Below are positions 1-8,922 of a stretch of 64,000 nucleotides of DNA, in pieces; position 1 is the stretch's first letter; each line of letters opens with the position of its first letter. The stretch comes from Parafrankia sp041008525 (GTDB taxonomy: Bacteria; Actinomycetota; Actinomycetes; Frankiales; Frankiaceae). The stretch lies in assembly GCF_041008525.1 (NCBI RefSeq), contig NZ_JBFLUG010000005.1, forward strand, positions 72,471 through 136,470, read 5' to 3'. The notes beneath the pieces are model-generated. The model did no database searches, was not told the origin of the DNA, and saw nothing but the letters and a program-made list of their open reading frames with translations. A program made the position numbers and the translations under genes.

Positions 1-1783
1 CGATGTTCCCGGCCGGCCCGGCTTCGTCCCGGTACACACCGGAGATCGTACGGATCTGGCCGGAGTGGCGCCCGTAGACCTTCTCGAGGGCGTCGGAGAT
101 CTCCCCGACGGTGGCCTTGGCGCGGGCGGCGTCGACGGCCAGCGCGAGCAGGTTGTGGGACAGGTCGGCCGGCCGGCCGCCGCCCCGGGCCGCGTCGGCG
201 GCGGCGGTGAGCGCGTGCAGCGCGGCCTCGACGGCGGCGGTGTCACGCTCCTCCCGCAGCCGGCGCAGCTTCTCGACCTGGCCGGTCCGCACGGCGGAGT
301 TGTCGACCTTGAGGACGTCGATGGCCTCGTCGGCGTCCACCCGGTACTTGTTGACGCCGACCAGCGGCTGGCGGCCGGCGTCGATGCGGGCCTGGGTGCG
401 GGCCGCGGCCTCCTCGATGCGCATCTTGGGGATGCCGGCGTCGATCGCCTGCGCCATGCCGCCGGTGGACTCGACCTCGCTGATGTGCGCCCAGGCCTTG
501 CGGGCCAGGTCGTAGGTCAGCCGCTCGACGTAGTGGCTGCCGCCCCACGGGTCGACCACCCGGGTGGTGCCGGACTCCTGCTGCAGCAGCAGCTGGGTGT
601 TGCGGGCGATCCGGGCGGAGAAGTCGGTGGGCAGCGCCAGCGCCTCGTCGAGGGCGTTGGTGTGCAGGGACTGGGTGTGCCCCTGGGTGGCCGCCATCGC
701 CTCGACGCAGGTGCGCACCACGTTGTTGAAGACGTCCTGGGCGGTCAGCGACCAGCCGGACGTCTGCGAGTGGGTGCGCAGGGATGTCGAGCGCGGGTTC
801 TTCGGCTCGAACTGGTTGACGAGGCGCGCCCACAGCAGCCGGGCGGCGCGCATCTTGGCGACTTCCATGAAGAAGTTCATGCCGATTGCCCAGAAGAAGG
901 ACAGCCGCGGCGCGAAGGCGTCGATCGCGAGCCCGGCGCCCAGGCCGGCGCGGATGTACTCGACGCCGTCGGCGAGGGTGTAGGCGAGCTCCAGGTCGGC
1001 GGTCGCCCCCGCCTCCTGCATGTGGTAGCCGGAGATGGAGATCGAGTTGAACTTCGGCATCCGCTGCGAGGTGTACGCGAAGATGTCCGAGATGATCTGC
1101 ATCGACGGCTGCGGCGGGTAGATGTAGGTGTTGCGGACCATGAACTCCTTGAGGATGTCGTTCTGGATGGTCCCGGCGAGCTGTTCCGGTGCCACCCCCT
1201 GCTCCTCGGCCGCCACGATGTAGAGCGCCAGCACCGGCAGCACGGCGCCGTTCATGGTCATCGAGACGCTCATCCGGTCCAGCGGGATGCCCTCGAAGAG
1301 CTGGCGCATGTCGTAGATCGAGTCGATGGCGACACCGGCCATGCCCACGTCGCCGGTGACACGCGGGTGGTCGCTGTCGTAGCCGCGGTGTGTCGGCAGG
1401 TCGAAGGCCACCGAGAGGCCCTTCTGGCCGGCGGCCAGGTTGCGCCGGTAGAAGGCGTTCGACTCGGACGCGGTGGAGAAGCCGGCGTACTGGCGGATCG
1501 TCCACGGCTGGGTCACGTACATCGCCGGGTACGGGCCGCGCAGGTAGGGCGCGGCACCCGGGTAGGTGCCCAGGAAGTCGAGGCCGGCGGTGTCGGCCGC
1601 GGTGTAGAGCGGCTTCACCGCGATGCCCTCGGGCGTGTCCCAGGTCAGGGCGTCGACGTCCTTGCCGGTGGCCTCCTCCAGCGCGGCCCGCCAGCGGGCC
1701 TCGTCGGCGTCGGCCCCCGCGGGCGCGCCCAGGGCGATCTCGGAGAAGTCGGGGATCCCGGAGAAGTCGGAGATCGAGGACAT
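1..1783 (-). CDS. mutB: Methylmalonyl-CoA mutase large (alpha) subunit, C-terminus cut by window edge
   Basis: Catalytic subunit of the adenosylcobalamin enzyme that interconverts (R)-methylmalonyl-CoA and succinyl-CoA in the cytoplasm. About 594 residues are visible, starting MSSISDFSGIPDFSEIALG. Seen motifs include the substrate-barrel stretches TQPWTIRQYAGFSTA, SVSMTMNGAVLPVLA and TRVVDPWGGSHYVE. The C-terminal cobalamin-binding domain with DxHxxG must lie left of base 1, so that key domain is not observed. The ATG at 1781-1783 shares one base with the TGA of the upstream mutA gene, so the two subunits are surely co-transcribed and translationally coupled. The GFSTA and NTYIYPPQ stretches fit methylmalonyl-CoA mutase better than isobutyryl-CoA mutase, but that discrimination is from family memory. 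Confidence 0.95.
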   Translation of the reverse strand, partial: MSSISDFSGIPDFSEIALGAPAGADADEARWRAALEEATGKDVDALTWDTPEGIAVKPLYTAADTAGLDFLGTYPGAAPYLRGPYPAMYVTQPWTIRQYAGFSTASESNAFYRRNLAAGQKGLSVAFDLPTHRGYDSDHPRVTGDVGMAGVAIDSIYDMRQLFEGIPLDRMSVSMTMNGAVLPVLALYIVAAEEQGVAPEQLAGTIQNDILKEFMVRNTYIYPPQPSMQIISDIFAYTSQRMPKFNSISISGYHMQEAGATADLELAYTLADGVEYIRAGLGAGLAIDAFAPRLSFFWAIGMNFFMEVAKMRAARLLWARLVNQFEPKNPRSTSLRTHSQTSGWSLTAQDVFNNVVRTCVEAMAATQGHTQSLHTNALDEALALPTDFSARIARNTQLLLQQESGTTRVVDPWGGSHYVERLTYDLARKAWAHISEVESTGGMAQAIDAGIPKMRIEEAAARTQARIDAGRQPLVGVNKYRVDADEAIDVLKVDNSAVRTGQVEKLRRLREERDTAAVEAALHALTAAADAARGGGRPADLSHNLLALAVDAARAKATVGEISDALEKVYGRHSGQIRTISGVYRDEAGPAGNI

Positions 1784-3672
1784 CAGGCCACTCCCGCCTC
1801 TGCCAGTGTCGTGCGCAGCACCTCGACGGCGTTGCAGCCGGCGAAGACGTACCCGGTCACCCCGGCGGCGGCATCGGTCTCCGCCCGGGCGCCGGCCTTG
1901 CCGGCCAGCCAGACCCGCGCGGCCCCCGCCGCGCGCAGCGCCTCGGCGACCGGGGCCGCCCATTCGCTGTACACCTTGTCCGCCGAGCACAGGCAGGCGA
2001 CCTTCGCGCCGGACGCCGTGAACGCGGCGGCGATGGCCGCCGGGTCCGTGCCCGGGCCCCCGGCCGGGGTCTCCAGGCCGCCCGCCTGGAACAGGTTCGC
2101 GGCGAACGTCGACCGGCCGGTGAACGCCGACACGCTGCCGATCGTCGCCAGGAAGACCACGGGCCGGGCACCGGTCGCCGCGAGGTGGGCGTCGGAGCGG
2201 GCCCGCAGCTCCTCGTAGTCCTGGTCGTAGGTGATCGTCGGCAGGCCACCGGCCGCCGCCGCCGCGGGCGGGGCGGGGCGGCGTTCGGGCAGCGACTCGG
2301 CCAGGTTCGGGAACTCGCTCACCCCGGTCAGCGGATCCCGGCGGTGCGCCAGCGCGTCCGCGCGGGCCGCCCAGGTGGCCGCGAGGCGGCCCCGCAGCGA
2401 CCCGTCGGCCAGCGCGGCCGCGATGCCGCCGGCCCGCTCGATCTCGGTGAAGACGGCCCAGGCCGCCGCCGCGAGCTGGTCGGTGAGCGTCTCGACGTAC
2501 CAGGACCCGCCGGCCGGGTCGACCACCCGGATCAGACTCGACTCCTCCTGGAGCAGGGTCTGGGTGTTGCGCGCGATGCGGCGGGAGAAGTCGTCGGCGA
2601 GCCCGAGGCGGGCGTCGAACGGCAGGACCGTCACCGCGTCAGCGCCACCGACCCCGGCACCGAAGCAGGCGACCGTCGTGCGCAGCATGTTCACCCACGG
2701 GTCGCGGCGCGTCATCATCGCCGACGAGGTGACCGCGTGCTGGCGCTGCGCCCGCTGCTCGGGAGCCGCCCCGCAGACCTCCGCCACCCGCGCCCACAGC
2801 CGCCGCGCCGCCCGCAGCTTCGCGATCGTGAGGAACTGGTCGGCGTTCGCCGCGTAACGGAACTCCAGCTGGCCCAGCGCCTCGGCCAGACCCAGCCCGG
2901 CGCCGGTCAGCTCACGCAGGTAGGCGACCCCGGCGGCGATCGAGGCGCCGAGCTCCTCGGCGTCGCTGCCACCGGCATCGTGGTATGCGCGGGCGTCGAC
3001 GACCACCGTGCGCAGCCGCGGGTACTCGGCCGCCACCCGCGGCGCCAGCGCCCGCACCGCCGTGAAGTCGGGCGTGGCCCCCGTCCGCGCCGTCAGCCCC
3101 AGCGGGTCGGCGCCGAGCACTCCGCTCAGCTGGGACGCCGGGACATCACGCTCGCCGGCCAGTGCCAGGAACGCCTCCGCGGCCGGCTCGGTGAGCGGGC
3201 CGGCGTCCAGGATGACCGGGGCAAGATCGAGGTAGACCTCGCGCAGCACCTCGGCGAGCCCGTCCACCGGCAGGCCCGCCGGGCCGAGCCGCAGCCACAG
3301 GGACGTCACGCCGTTCTCCAGGTCGGCGAGAACCGCCTGGGCCGTGGCCTTCGGATCAGGATGCGCGTGCAGGGCACGGACGTCCCAGCCGTCGGTGTTC
3401 GCGCCCTGCGGTCGCCCGCCGCGCACGAACGGGGCCAGGCCGGGCAGGCCGGACGGATCCAGCCTCGCACCGTCGGCCGCGTCGTAGAGCGGGCGGATGC
3501 TGATCCCCTCGTAGGTCGAGGTCGCGATCAGGTCCTCGGCCTCGCCCGGGCCGGTGCCCTCACCCGCGATCCCGGATTTACGCAGTACGCCGAGGACGAG
3601 GCGGCGCCACTCGTCCCTGGTCGCGCCCGGGAAATCGGCGGCGAACTCCAGCTCCACCGGTGGAACGGTCAT
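1783..3672 (-). CDS. mutA: Methylmalonyl-CoA mutase small (beta) subunit
   Basis: Non-catalytic partner of MutB in the heterodimeric mutase. The product is 629 residues when begun at MTVPPVELEFAADFPG (ATG at 3670-3672), the usual length for MutA. An upstream in-frame ATG at 3747 would add 25 residues with no family likeness. The N-terminal TIM-barrel-like part carries TYEGISIRPLY and IRVVDPAGGSWYVETLT. The C-terminal part has the flavodoxin-like fold of the B12 domain (VVFLATIGSVSAFTGRSTF, KVACLCSADKVYSEWA) but lacks the cobalamin-ligating DxHxxG, as expected for the beta subunit. It is first in the mutA-mutB operon. No strong Shine-Dalgarno is seen before the chosen start. Confidence 0.93.
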   Translation of the reverse strand: MTVPPVELEFAADFPGATRDEWRRLVLGVLRKSGIAGEGTGPGEAEDLIATSTYEGISIRPLYDAADGARLDPSGLPGLAPFVRGGRPQGANTDGWDVRALHAHPDPKATAQAVLADLENGVTSLWLRLGPAGLPVDGLAEVLREVYLDLAPVILDAGPLTEPAAEAFLALAGERDVPASQLSGVLGADPLGLTARTGATPDFTAVRALAPRVAAEYPRLRTVVVDARAYHDAGGSDAEELGASIAAGVAYLRELTGAGLGLAEALGQLEFRYAANADQFLTIAKLRAARRLWARVAEVCGAAPEQRAQRQHAVTSSAMMTRRDPWVNMLRTTVACFGAGVGGADAVTVLPFDARLGLADDFSRRIARNTQTLLQEESSLIRVVDPAGGSWYVETLTDQLAAAAWAVFTEIERAGGIAAALADGSLRGRLAATWAARADALAHRRDPLTGVSEFPNLAESLPERRPAPPAAAAAGGLPTITYDQDYEELRARSDAHLAATGARPVVFLATIGSVSAFTGRSTFAANLFQAGGLETPAGGPGTDPAAIAAAFTASGAKVACLCSADKVYSEWAAPVAEALRAAGAARVWLAGKAGARAETDAAAGVTGYVFAGCNAVEVLRTTLAEAGVA

Positions 3673-3879
3673 GGGACGGAATCGTAGGGGCCCAGAGCCC
3701 CACGGGCCCGGAATGTTTCGCCCGTCACAGCTGGTCGGACCGGTCACGGCGGCCCCGGCCCCATGCTGCGCCCCCGCCGACGGCGTGTCCGGTCGTCGGT
3801 GGCGCCCGTCCTGGTGGGCCGCCTGCGACCCGTCTGCGACCCCTCTTCGGCCCGCCGACGGCCGGCGCGGTTCCCCGGG

Positions 3880-4746
3880 TCAGCCGCGGATCAGCAGCAC
3901 CACGGCGACGACAACACCCAGCACGACCACACCGGTGCGCAGCACCGGCGCGGGCAGCAGCCTCGCCACCCGTGCCCCGAGCACCCCGCCGCAGGCCGAC
4001 GTCACCAACAGAATCCCGGCGAACGCCCAGGCCACCTGCGCCGTCACCAGGAAGACCACGACCCCGACCGCGTTCACGCCGAACGAGAGCAGGGTCTTGA
4101 GGGCGTTCGTCCGCTGCAGCTCGTCAACGAGCAGGATGCCCAGGACGCCGAGCAGCAGCACCCCGAGGCCGGCGCCGAAATAGGACCCGTACGCCCCGGC
4201 GACGAACACACCGATCCTCGTCGGCCAGGTGATGCCGGCACCCGCGGCCGCGGGTGCCGCCGCCGCCGGTGCCGCCGCCGCCGCTGGTGGTGGTGGCGGT
4301 GGCGTACCGCTCAGCGCAGCGGCGGGAGGGTGGGCGGCGGTCGACGCCACCGCCGCGGCCCGGCGGCGGGCGACCAGCGCGGCCAGCCGGGACTGCACGG
4401 CCAGCAGCAGGCAGGCGGCCAGGACGAGGAACGGTACGGCGGTCTTGAAACCGTCGGACGGCGTCAGCAGCAGGATGACGGCACCGACCAGGCCGCCCAG
4501 CAGCGCGGCCGGGCCCAGCGCCTTCAACCGGTAGGCCTGCCCGCGCAGCTCGTTGCGGTAGCCGAGCGCCCCACCGGCGTAGCCGGTGACGAGGCCGACC
4601 GAGGAGGTGATGTTGGCGGTCAGCGCCGGCACTCCGGTGGCCAGCAGCGCGGGGAAGGCGATCAGGGTGCCTCCGCCGGCGATGGCGTTCACGGCACCGG
4701 CGAGCAGCCCGCCCCCCGCGACGAGGGCCGCGTCGGCTGGTCCCAC
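3880..4746 (-). CDS. TauE/SafE-family sulfite/organosulfonate exporter-like permease
   Basis: Predicted multi-pass membrane permease of the TauE/SafE (UPF0721) family, whose members move sulfite, sulfoacetate and other anions; the substrate here is unknown. From GTG 4746 the product is 288 residues with about eight hydrophobic segments. The conserved N-terminal GAVNAIAGGGTLIAFPALL and its second-half counterpart GAYGSYFGAGLGVLLLG reflect the family's internal repeat. The two halves are joined by a Pro/Ala-rich linker. GTG 4746 was preferred because GGACGGAG lies about 7 bases upstream, whereas the open frame extends to 4839 with unlikely Arg-rich sequence. It is separated from mutA by about 200 bases and is probably its own unit. 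Confidence 0.85.
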   Translation of the reverse strand: MGPADAALVAGGGLLAGAVNAIAGGGTLIAFPALLATGVPALTANITSSVGLVTGYAGGALGYRNELRGQAYRLKALGPAALLGGLVGAVILLLTPSDGFKTAVPFLVLAACLLLAVQSRLAALVARRRAAAVASTAAHPPAAALSGTPPPPPPAAAAAPAAAAPAAAGAGITWPTRIGVFVAGAYGSYFGAGLGVLLLGVLGILLVDELQRTNALKTLLSFGVNAVGVVVFLVTAQVAWAFAGILLVTSACGGVLGARVARLLPAPVLRTGVVVLGVVVAVVLLIRG

Positions 4747-4946
4747 GGGTACTCCGTCCGGTCGTGGCCGGCCGCTGTCGGCCCGCCACCCGCCGGACCC
4801 GCCGCGGCGCGGCCACGCCACGGTGGCCGCCGGCCTCACCCTGGTCCGATGACTCCGCCTCTGCCAGGGATTGCGGCCCAGCTCACGGTCTCACCAGCCC
4901 GGAAGACTCAGACGGTCACCGAGACCACCAGCCACCTGGCGCTGGG

Positions 4947-5402
4947 TCAGAGATCGAACTCCTCCGGGTTGATCCCCACCGCGAAACACGCCTCGCGGAC
5001 GATCGCCTGCTCGGTCTTGTCGAAGTTGCCGTCGGCGCCACCGATCACGATCCCGATCTGGATCACCGCGCGCGCCTCGGTCGGCTTCTTCTTGACCTTG
5101 CCGATCTCCTGCAGGACGGACACCTTGCCGAAGTCGAAGTCGGCCTGCAGCTTCCCGAGGTAGTCGTTGAACCGGCGCTGGAGATCGTCCGCGGCGAAGT
5201 TGGACAGGACGTCGTTGCTGACGATCAACGAGGCGACCCGCTGGCGCTCGGCCGGGTCGATGGTGCCGTCCGCGGCGGCGACGAGCGCGCACATCGCCAT
5301 GCTCGCGTCCCGGAACGCGCCGCTCTTGAGGTCGTTCTTCTTCGCGTTGAGCTGGCCCTGCATGCTCTGCGCGGACTGCCGTAGCTGGTTCCAGATCGGC
5401 AC
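4947..5402 (-). CDS. TerB-like tellurite-resistance domain protein
   Basis: Small cytoplasmic all-helical protein of 151 residues. The TerB-type core contains acidic loops (VAAADGTIDPAERQRV and IVIGGADGNFDKTEQAIV) that bind metal in TerB relatives. The start is GTG 5402 with AAGGAG six bases upstream, a good ribosome site. Actinobacteria commonly carry a single TerB-like gene apart from full ter operons, and no other ter gene is seen here, so tellurite resistance itself is not implied. The gene is flanked by about 150-200 bases on each side and looks monocistronic. Confidence 0.82.
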   Translation of the reverse strand: MPIWNQLRQSAQSMQGQLNAKKNDLKSGAFRDASMAMCALVAAADGTIDPAERQRVASLIVSNDVLSNFAADDLQRRFNDYLGKLQADFDFGKVSVLQEIGKVKKKPTEARAVIQIGIVIGGADGNFDKTEQAIVREACFAVGINPEEFDL

Positions 5403-5551
5403 CTGTGCTCCTTTGCCGGTGGCGTGTCCGGTATCGGCGGAGACCCTGTGGTCTCCGGTACGGGTCAGGTCAGGGCCGGGCCCCGCCCGAGCTAGGTCAA
5501 GCGTCCCACGAGGTCAACGGACGACAACCGGGCAATGCTCCCCCGCCGCGA

Positions 5552-7963
5552 TCAGCCCGCACCGTTCAGGCGGTCGATCGCCAGCGAGGCGTTGCCGATG
5601 TTCACGAAGTCGACGGCGATGAACGTCGGGCGCCGGCCCTGCGCGGACTCGCAGGCCCGCGCGCGGCCGAGGATACTTTCGGCGCTGTTCGCGACCAGCG
5701 CCGCCTGCCGGCTCGGCGCCGCGTCTGTCACCCAGTGGTTGAGCAGGAGCAGCGGGGCGCCCGCGGGGCCGCGTTCCCGGGTGCAGCCGGTGAGCTTGTC
5801 CGTCGTGTCGATGGAGAACGGTGTGTCGGAGGCGTAGCGGTAGAAGCTGCGCAGGAAGGTCCCGGGCAGATCCTGGCTCTCGGTGAAGATGACGAGGCGC
5901 CGCCCGCTCTCGATCATCTCCCGCAGGCGGGGCCACCGGTCCCCCTCGGCGGGCGGCGTGACGACCAGGGGTGACAGGCCGGCCTGCGCCACCGCGCCGG
6001 CGATCTCCGGCGCGGGCACCTGATCCTGGATGAGGAGGGTGACCACCTCGGTCGGGTTGCGGGCCATCCACTCCCCGACCCGGGCGAGCTCGGCGGAGAA
6101 CTTCAGGGCGCCGAGCTGGCACAGGTTGTGACACAGCCACAGCCCCGGCCGCGACGACCGGGCGTTGCGGGTCAGCGGCTCGATCGCGGACCGGGTCGAC
6201 GGCGGCAGGGTCGCGAGGACCGCGTCGACCTGCTCCGGTGTCGTCCAGTGGTGGACGTCGATCAGCAGCCCCCGCACGCCGAGATCAAGCTGGTGCACCA
6301 GCGACGGGTCCTGGGTCGGGCCGAGGAAGCGGTCCTCGCTGGTCGCCATGGCGTTGTGGGCGGCGAGGTTGGTCACCTCGTCGTAGCGCCGGTCACACAG
6401 CGCGGTCTGGCTGTTGCACAGGTCGCGCGCGTTGGCCGCGGCGCCCGGGAACGCGAGCCAGGTCAGCGCCGTCATCACCGGCACGGTCACCGCGAGGCCG
6501 GCGACCAGCCGGCGCCGGCGGCCCGCCTGGCTCCACGCCCGCGACACCCGCAGCAGGAACGCGGCGCCGAGGACCACCCCGCCGACGACCAGCGTCCAGC
6601 CGACGATGCGCAGGTAGTCGGCCTCGATGTCGCCGTAGGCGTGCCGGGAGAAGTCCGCGAGGACGGCGCCGGCACCCGGGGGCAGCGGGCTGCCCGGCTT
6701 CTCCAGCGCCAGCAGCGGGTTCGGCAGCGCGATCCGCAGGGCGAACCCGAGCAGGGCCGCCGCGACGCCGGCGGTGAGCACGGCACCCGCCACCGCACGG
6801 ATTCGCGAGCGCCCGCGCGCGCCCGCGACCATCACGATGCCCGCCCCGATCAGCCCGACCAGCGCGAGCAGGGCCACCGTCAGCCCGTCGAGCGCCGCCG
6901 CCACGTCGTGCAGCCGGGACACGGCGCTGATCGCGGGTTCCTCGCGCAGGTCGGACAGCCGCAGCCCCAGGTCAAGCACGGCGCCGTCGGCGAGGTGCGT
7001 CTGGAGCTGGCCGATCGCCTGCTCGTCGCCCTGGAACAGCAGCGGGCCGATCAGCGCCAGTGCGCCCGCGATGTTCCCGGACCGCAGGTCCGCACGCAGC
7101 GGGCCGGCCACCTCCTCGTGCTCGGCGGGCGGCAACCGGCCGAGGACCGCCTCGACCACCCGGTCGGTGTCCTGCGCCGACAGCTCCATCGTGGGCAGAT
7201 CCGCAGGGGGGCGACCAGCCATGATCTCGTCGATGGCGGCCAGCACGGCGCGGGTGAACTCGGTCACGGACTCGACCTGGTAGCTGGTTCCCGACCCGAG
7301 CTCGCCGGCGATGTACCGGTTGGCGAGACCGGAGATGTTGCCGAAGATCGGGGTCAGGTCGACGCTGAACGCCAGGTCGTCCTCACGCGCGGCCAGGTAG
7401 TCGACGACCCGCCGGATCTGCTCGTTGGTCATCTCCTCCACCGTCGACGGTGGGAGGACCGTCCGCAGGTTCGCGGTGACGAGCGTCGAGTCGATCGGCA
7501 GGCCGGAGAGCAGCCCGTCCACCGCAGGGTCGGGCAGGACCTCGGTGTAGAGGCGGTCGTAGGCGTCGGCCCGGCTCAGCGCCTGGGAGTAGAAGTCGGC
7601 GCTCAGCACCGTGGTGCGGGCAGTAGTCAGCACGACCACCGGTAGCCACACCAGGGCGAGCAGCACGGCGAGGGCCCACTGCGCGGCCCGGAGCCGCCTC
7701 CCGCCCGTCGGCGCCTCGCCACCCTCGGCACGCGGGCGGCCCGGGCCCCCGCCTCGCCGCGGCCGGCTCTGCGCACTCCGCCCGCGGCCACCACCAGCAC
7801 CAGCATCGGCACCGGGCCCGGCCTGCCGGCGTGGTTCGGGAACCGCGGCCACCCCGGAGCCAGGCTCGGCCGCGCGGCCGGGCGTCTCTGCCGAGAAGCC
7901 CCCGGCGGCGGGATCAGGCGGCGTGGAGCGGCGCAGGAGACGCCCACGGAGCCCAGAAGCCAT
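5552..7963 (-). CDS. Membrane protein with C-terminal extracytoplasmic PI-PLC-like phosphodiesterase domain
   Basis: A large 803-residue protein. Residues 1-95 are disordered and rich in Gly, Pro and Arg. A membrane segment follows near residues 97-118 (LAVLLALVWLPVVVLTTA). An extracytoplasmic region comes next, then four more hydrophobic segments between about 350 and 510. The last 280 residues resemble the phosphatidylinositol-specific phospholipase C X-domain fold: LAAHNAMATSEDRF (His about 535), LLIDVHHW and LWLCHNLCQLG would supply the paired catalytic histidines. Topology places this domain outside the membrane. Substrate is unknown; it could be a lipid or teichoic-type phosphodiester. 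It starts at ATG 7961-7963 and stands alone between the TerB-like gene and adk. Confidence 0.72.
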   Translation of the reverse strand: MASGLRGRLLRRSTPPDPAAGGFSAETPGRAAEPGSGVAAVPEPRRQAGPGADAGAGGGRGRSAQSRPRRGGGPGRPRAEGGEAPTGGRRLRAAQWALAVLLALVWLPVVVLTTARTTVLSADFYSQALSRADAYDRLYTEVLPDPAVDGLLSGLPIDSTLVTANLRTVLPPSTVEEMTNEQIRRVVDYLAAREDDLAFSVDLTPIFGNISGLANRYIAGELGSGTSYQVESVTEFTRAVLAAIDEIMAGRPPADLPTMELSAQDTDRVVEAVLGRLPPAEHEEVAGPLRADLRSGNIAGALALIGPLLFQGDEQAIGQLQTHLADGAVLDLGLRLSDLREEPAISAVSRLHDVAAALDGLTVALLALVGLIGAGIVMVAGARGRSRIRAVAGAVLTAGVAAALLGFALRIALPNPLLALEKPGSPLPPGAGAVLADFSRHAYGDIEADYLRIVGWTLVVGGVVLGAAFLLRVSRAWSQAGRRRRLVAGLAVTVPVMTALTWLAFPGAAANARDLCNSQTALCDRRYDEVTNLAAHNAMATSEDRFLGPTQDPSLVHQLDLGVRGLLIDVHHWTTPEQVDAVLATLPPSTRSAIEPLTRNARSSRPGLWLCHNLCQLGALKFSAELARVGEWMARNPTEVVTLLIQDQVPAPEIAGAVAQAGLSPLVVTPPAEGDRWPRLREMIESGRRLVIFTESQDLPGTFLRSFYRYASDTPFSIDTTDKLTGCTRERGPAGAPLLLLNHWVTDAAPSRQAALVANSAESILGRARACESAQGRRPTFIAVDFVNIGNASLAIDRLNGAG

Positions 7964-8071
7964 CGGTCATCCCCGACCTGTCACCGTGTCCGTTCACTGA
8001 CGGCTCCCAACTTATCCCGCATCTCCCGGTCCGAGATCACCTGACCGCTTTCGGGGCACGGGAAGGCCACC

Positions 8072-8671
8072 TCAGGGACGGCTGGCCCGTACCTCCGGGT
8101 GTGCCACGGCGGCGAGCACCTCCTCGATGCGGGCGAAGACCTCGTCCGGTGACCCGGAGCCGTCGACGCTGCGCAACAGACCCTGCTCCGCGTAGTGGCT
8201 GCGCAGCGGGGCCGTCTCCGCGGCGAAGACCTTCAGCCGCCGGCGCGCTGTCTGCTCGGCGTCGTCCCGCCGGCCCTCGGAGACGGCACGCCGGCTGATC
8301 CGCTCGAGCACCTCGTCCTCGCCGACCACGAGGTCGATCACGAGGTCGAGCGGGCCGCAGGAGGCGCCGAGCATCCGGTCCAGCGCCTCGGCCTGCGGCA
8401 GCGTCCGCGGGAAGCCGTCGAGCAGGAAGCCCACCTCGCAGTCGACGCCGGTGGTGAGGCGCTCCGCGACGATGTCGAGCACGATCTCGTCAGGGACCAG
8501 CTCGCCGGCCCGGACGTAGTGCTCGGCCCGGCGGCCCAGCGCCGTACCGGCGGAGATCTGCTGGTCGAAGAGCTGACCTGTCGAGATCGCCGGGACGCCG
8601 TGCCGCGCGCTGAGGCGGGCGGCCTGGGTTCCCTTGCCTGCGCCGGGCGGGCCAAGCAGCACGAGCCTCAT
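8072..8671 (-). CDS. adk: Adenylate kinase family nucleoside monophosphate kinase (short-LID form)
   Basis: Catalyses phosphoryl transfer between ATP and a nucleoside monophosphate, normally AMP. The product is 199 residues from ATG 8669-8671. The P-loop GPPGAGKGTQ is at residues 7-16, the NMP-binding stretch is STGQLFDQQISAGTALG, and GFLLDGFPRTLPQAE is diagnostic. The LID is short: RRAVSEGRRDDAEQTARRRL follows directly, without the zinc-finger insertion of long forms. Actinobacterial housekeeping adk usually lies between secY and map in the ribosomal-protein cluster. Its place next to gltBD therefore suggests a second adenylate-kinase-like gene; this is inferred because the ribosomal cluster is not in view. 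It may prefer a different NMP. Confidence 0.88.
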   Translation of the reverse strand: MRLVLLGPPGAGKGTQAARLSARHGVPAISTGQLFDQQISAGTALGRRAEHYVRAGELVPDEIVLDIVAERLTTGVDCEVGFLLDGFPRTLPQAEALDRMLGASCGPLDLVIDLVVGEDEVLERISRRAVSEGRRDDAEQTARRRLKVFAAETAPLRSHYAEQGLLRSVDGSGSPDEVFARIEEVLAAVAHPEVRASRP

Positions 8672-8799
8672 GGCCAGCACGTTACCGGCAGTTGAGCATG
8701 GGGTAGCCGCGTGGGAGGAGACCGCCACCCCCGGACCGGATCCGAGGCGCTCCGACACATCTGCTCATCCGGGCGTGAGCACGGCGTATCGGCCGGTCT

Positions 8800-8822
8800 C
8801 CCCGGCCGGGACCCGGCCGGGG
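8800..8822 (-). terminator. GC-rich perfect hairpin downstream of gltD
   Basis: Two 11-base arms, CCCCGGCCGGG and CCCGGCCGGGG, are perfect reverse complements separated by a single A. The hairpin lies about 100 bases past the gltD stop, in the gap before adk. There is no T-run, which is common for actinobacterial terminators. The alternative is a nonspecific GC-rich palindrome. Confidence 0.4.
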
Positions 8823-8922
8823 ATCACCCCGCGGGGGCGGTGAGGACGCCCGGACAGGTGGAGCCAGATGGCAGGGCCGTCTGGACCCCGCCGACCGGCG
8901 GTAGCCCAGGGACGACCCTGAC

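Noticed and set aside
65..2218. Long plus-strand open frames opposite mutB and mutA
   Set aside because: They are antisense readings of clear mutase genes in very GC-rich DNA; the protein text is Gly/Arg/Val-rich with no family likeness.
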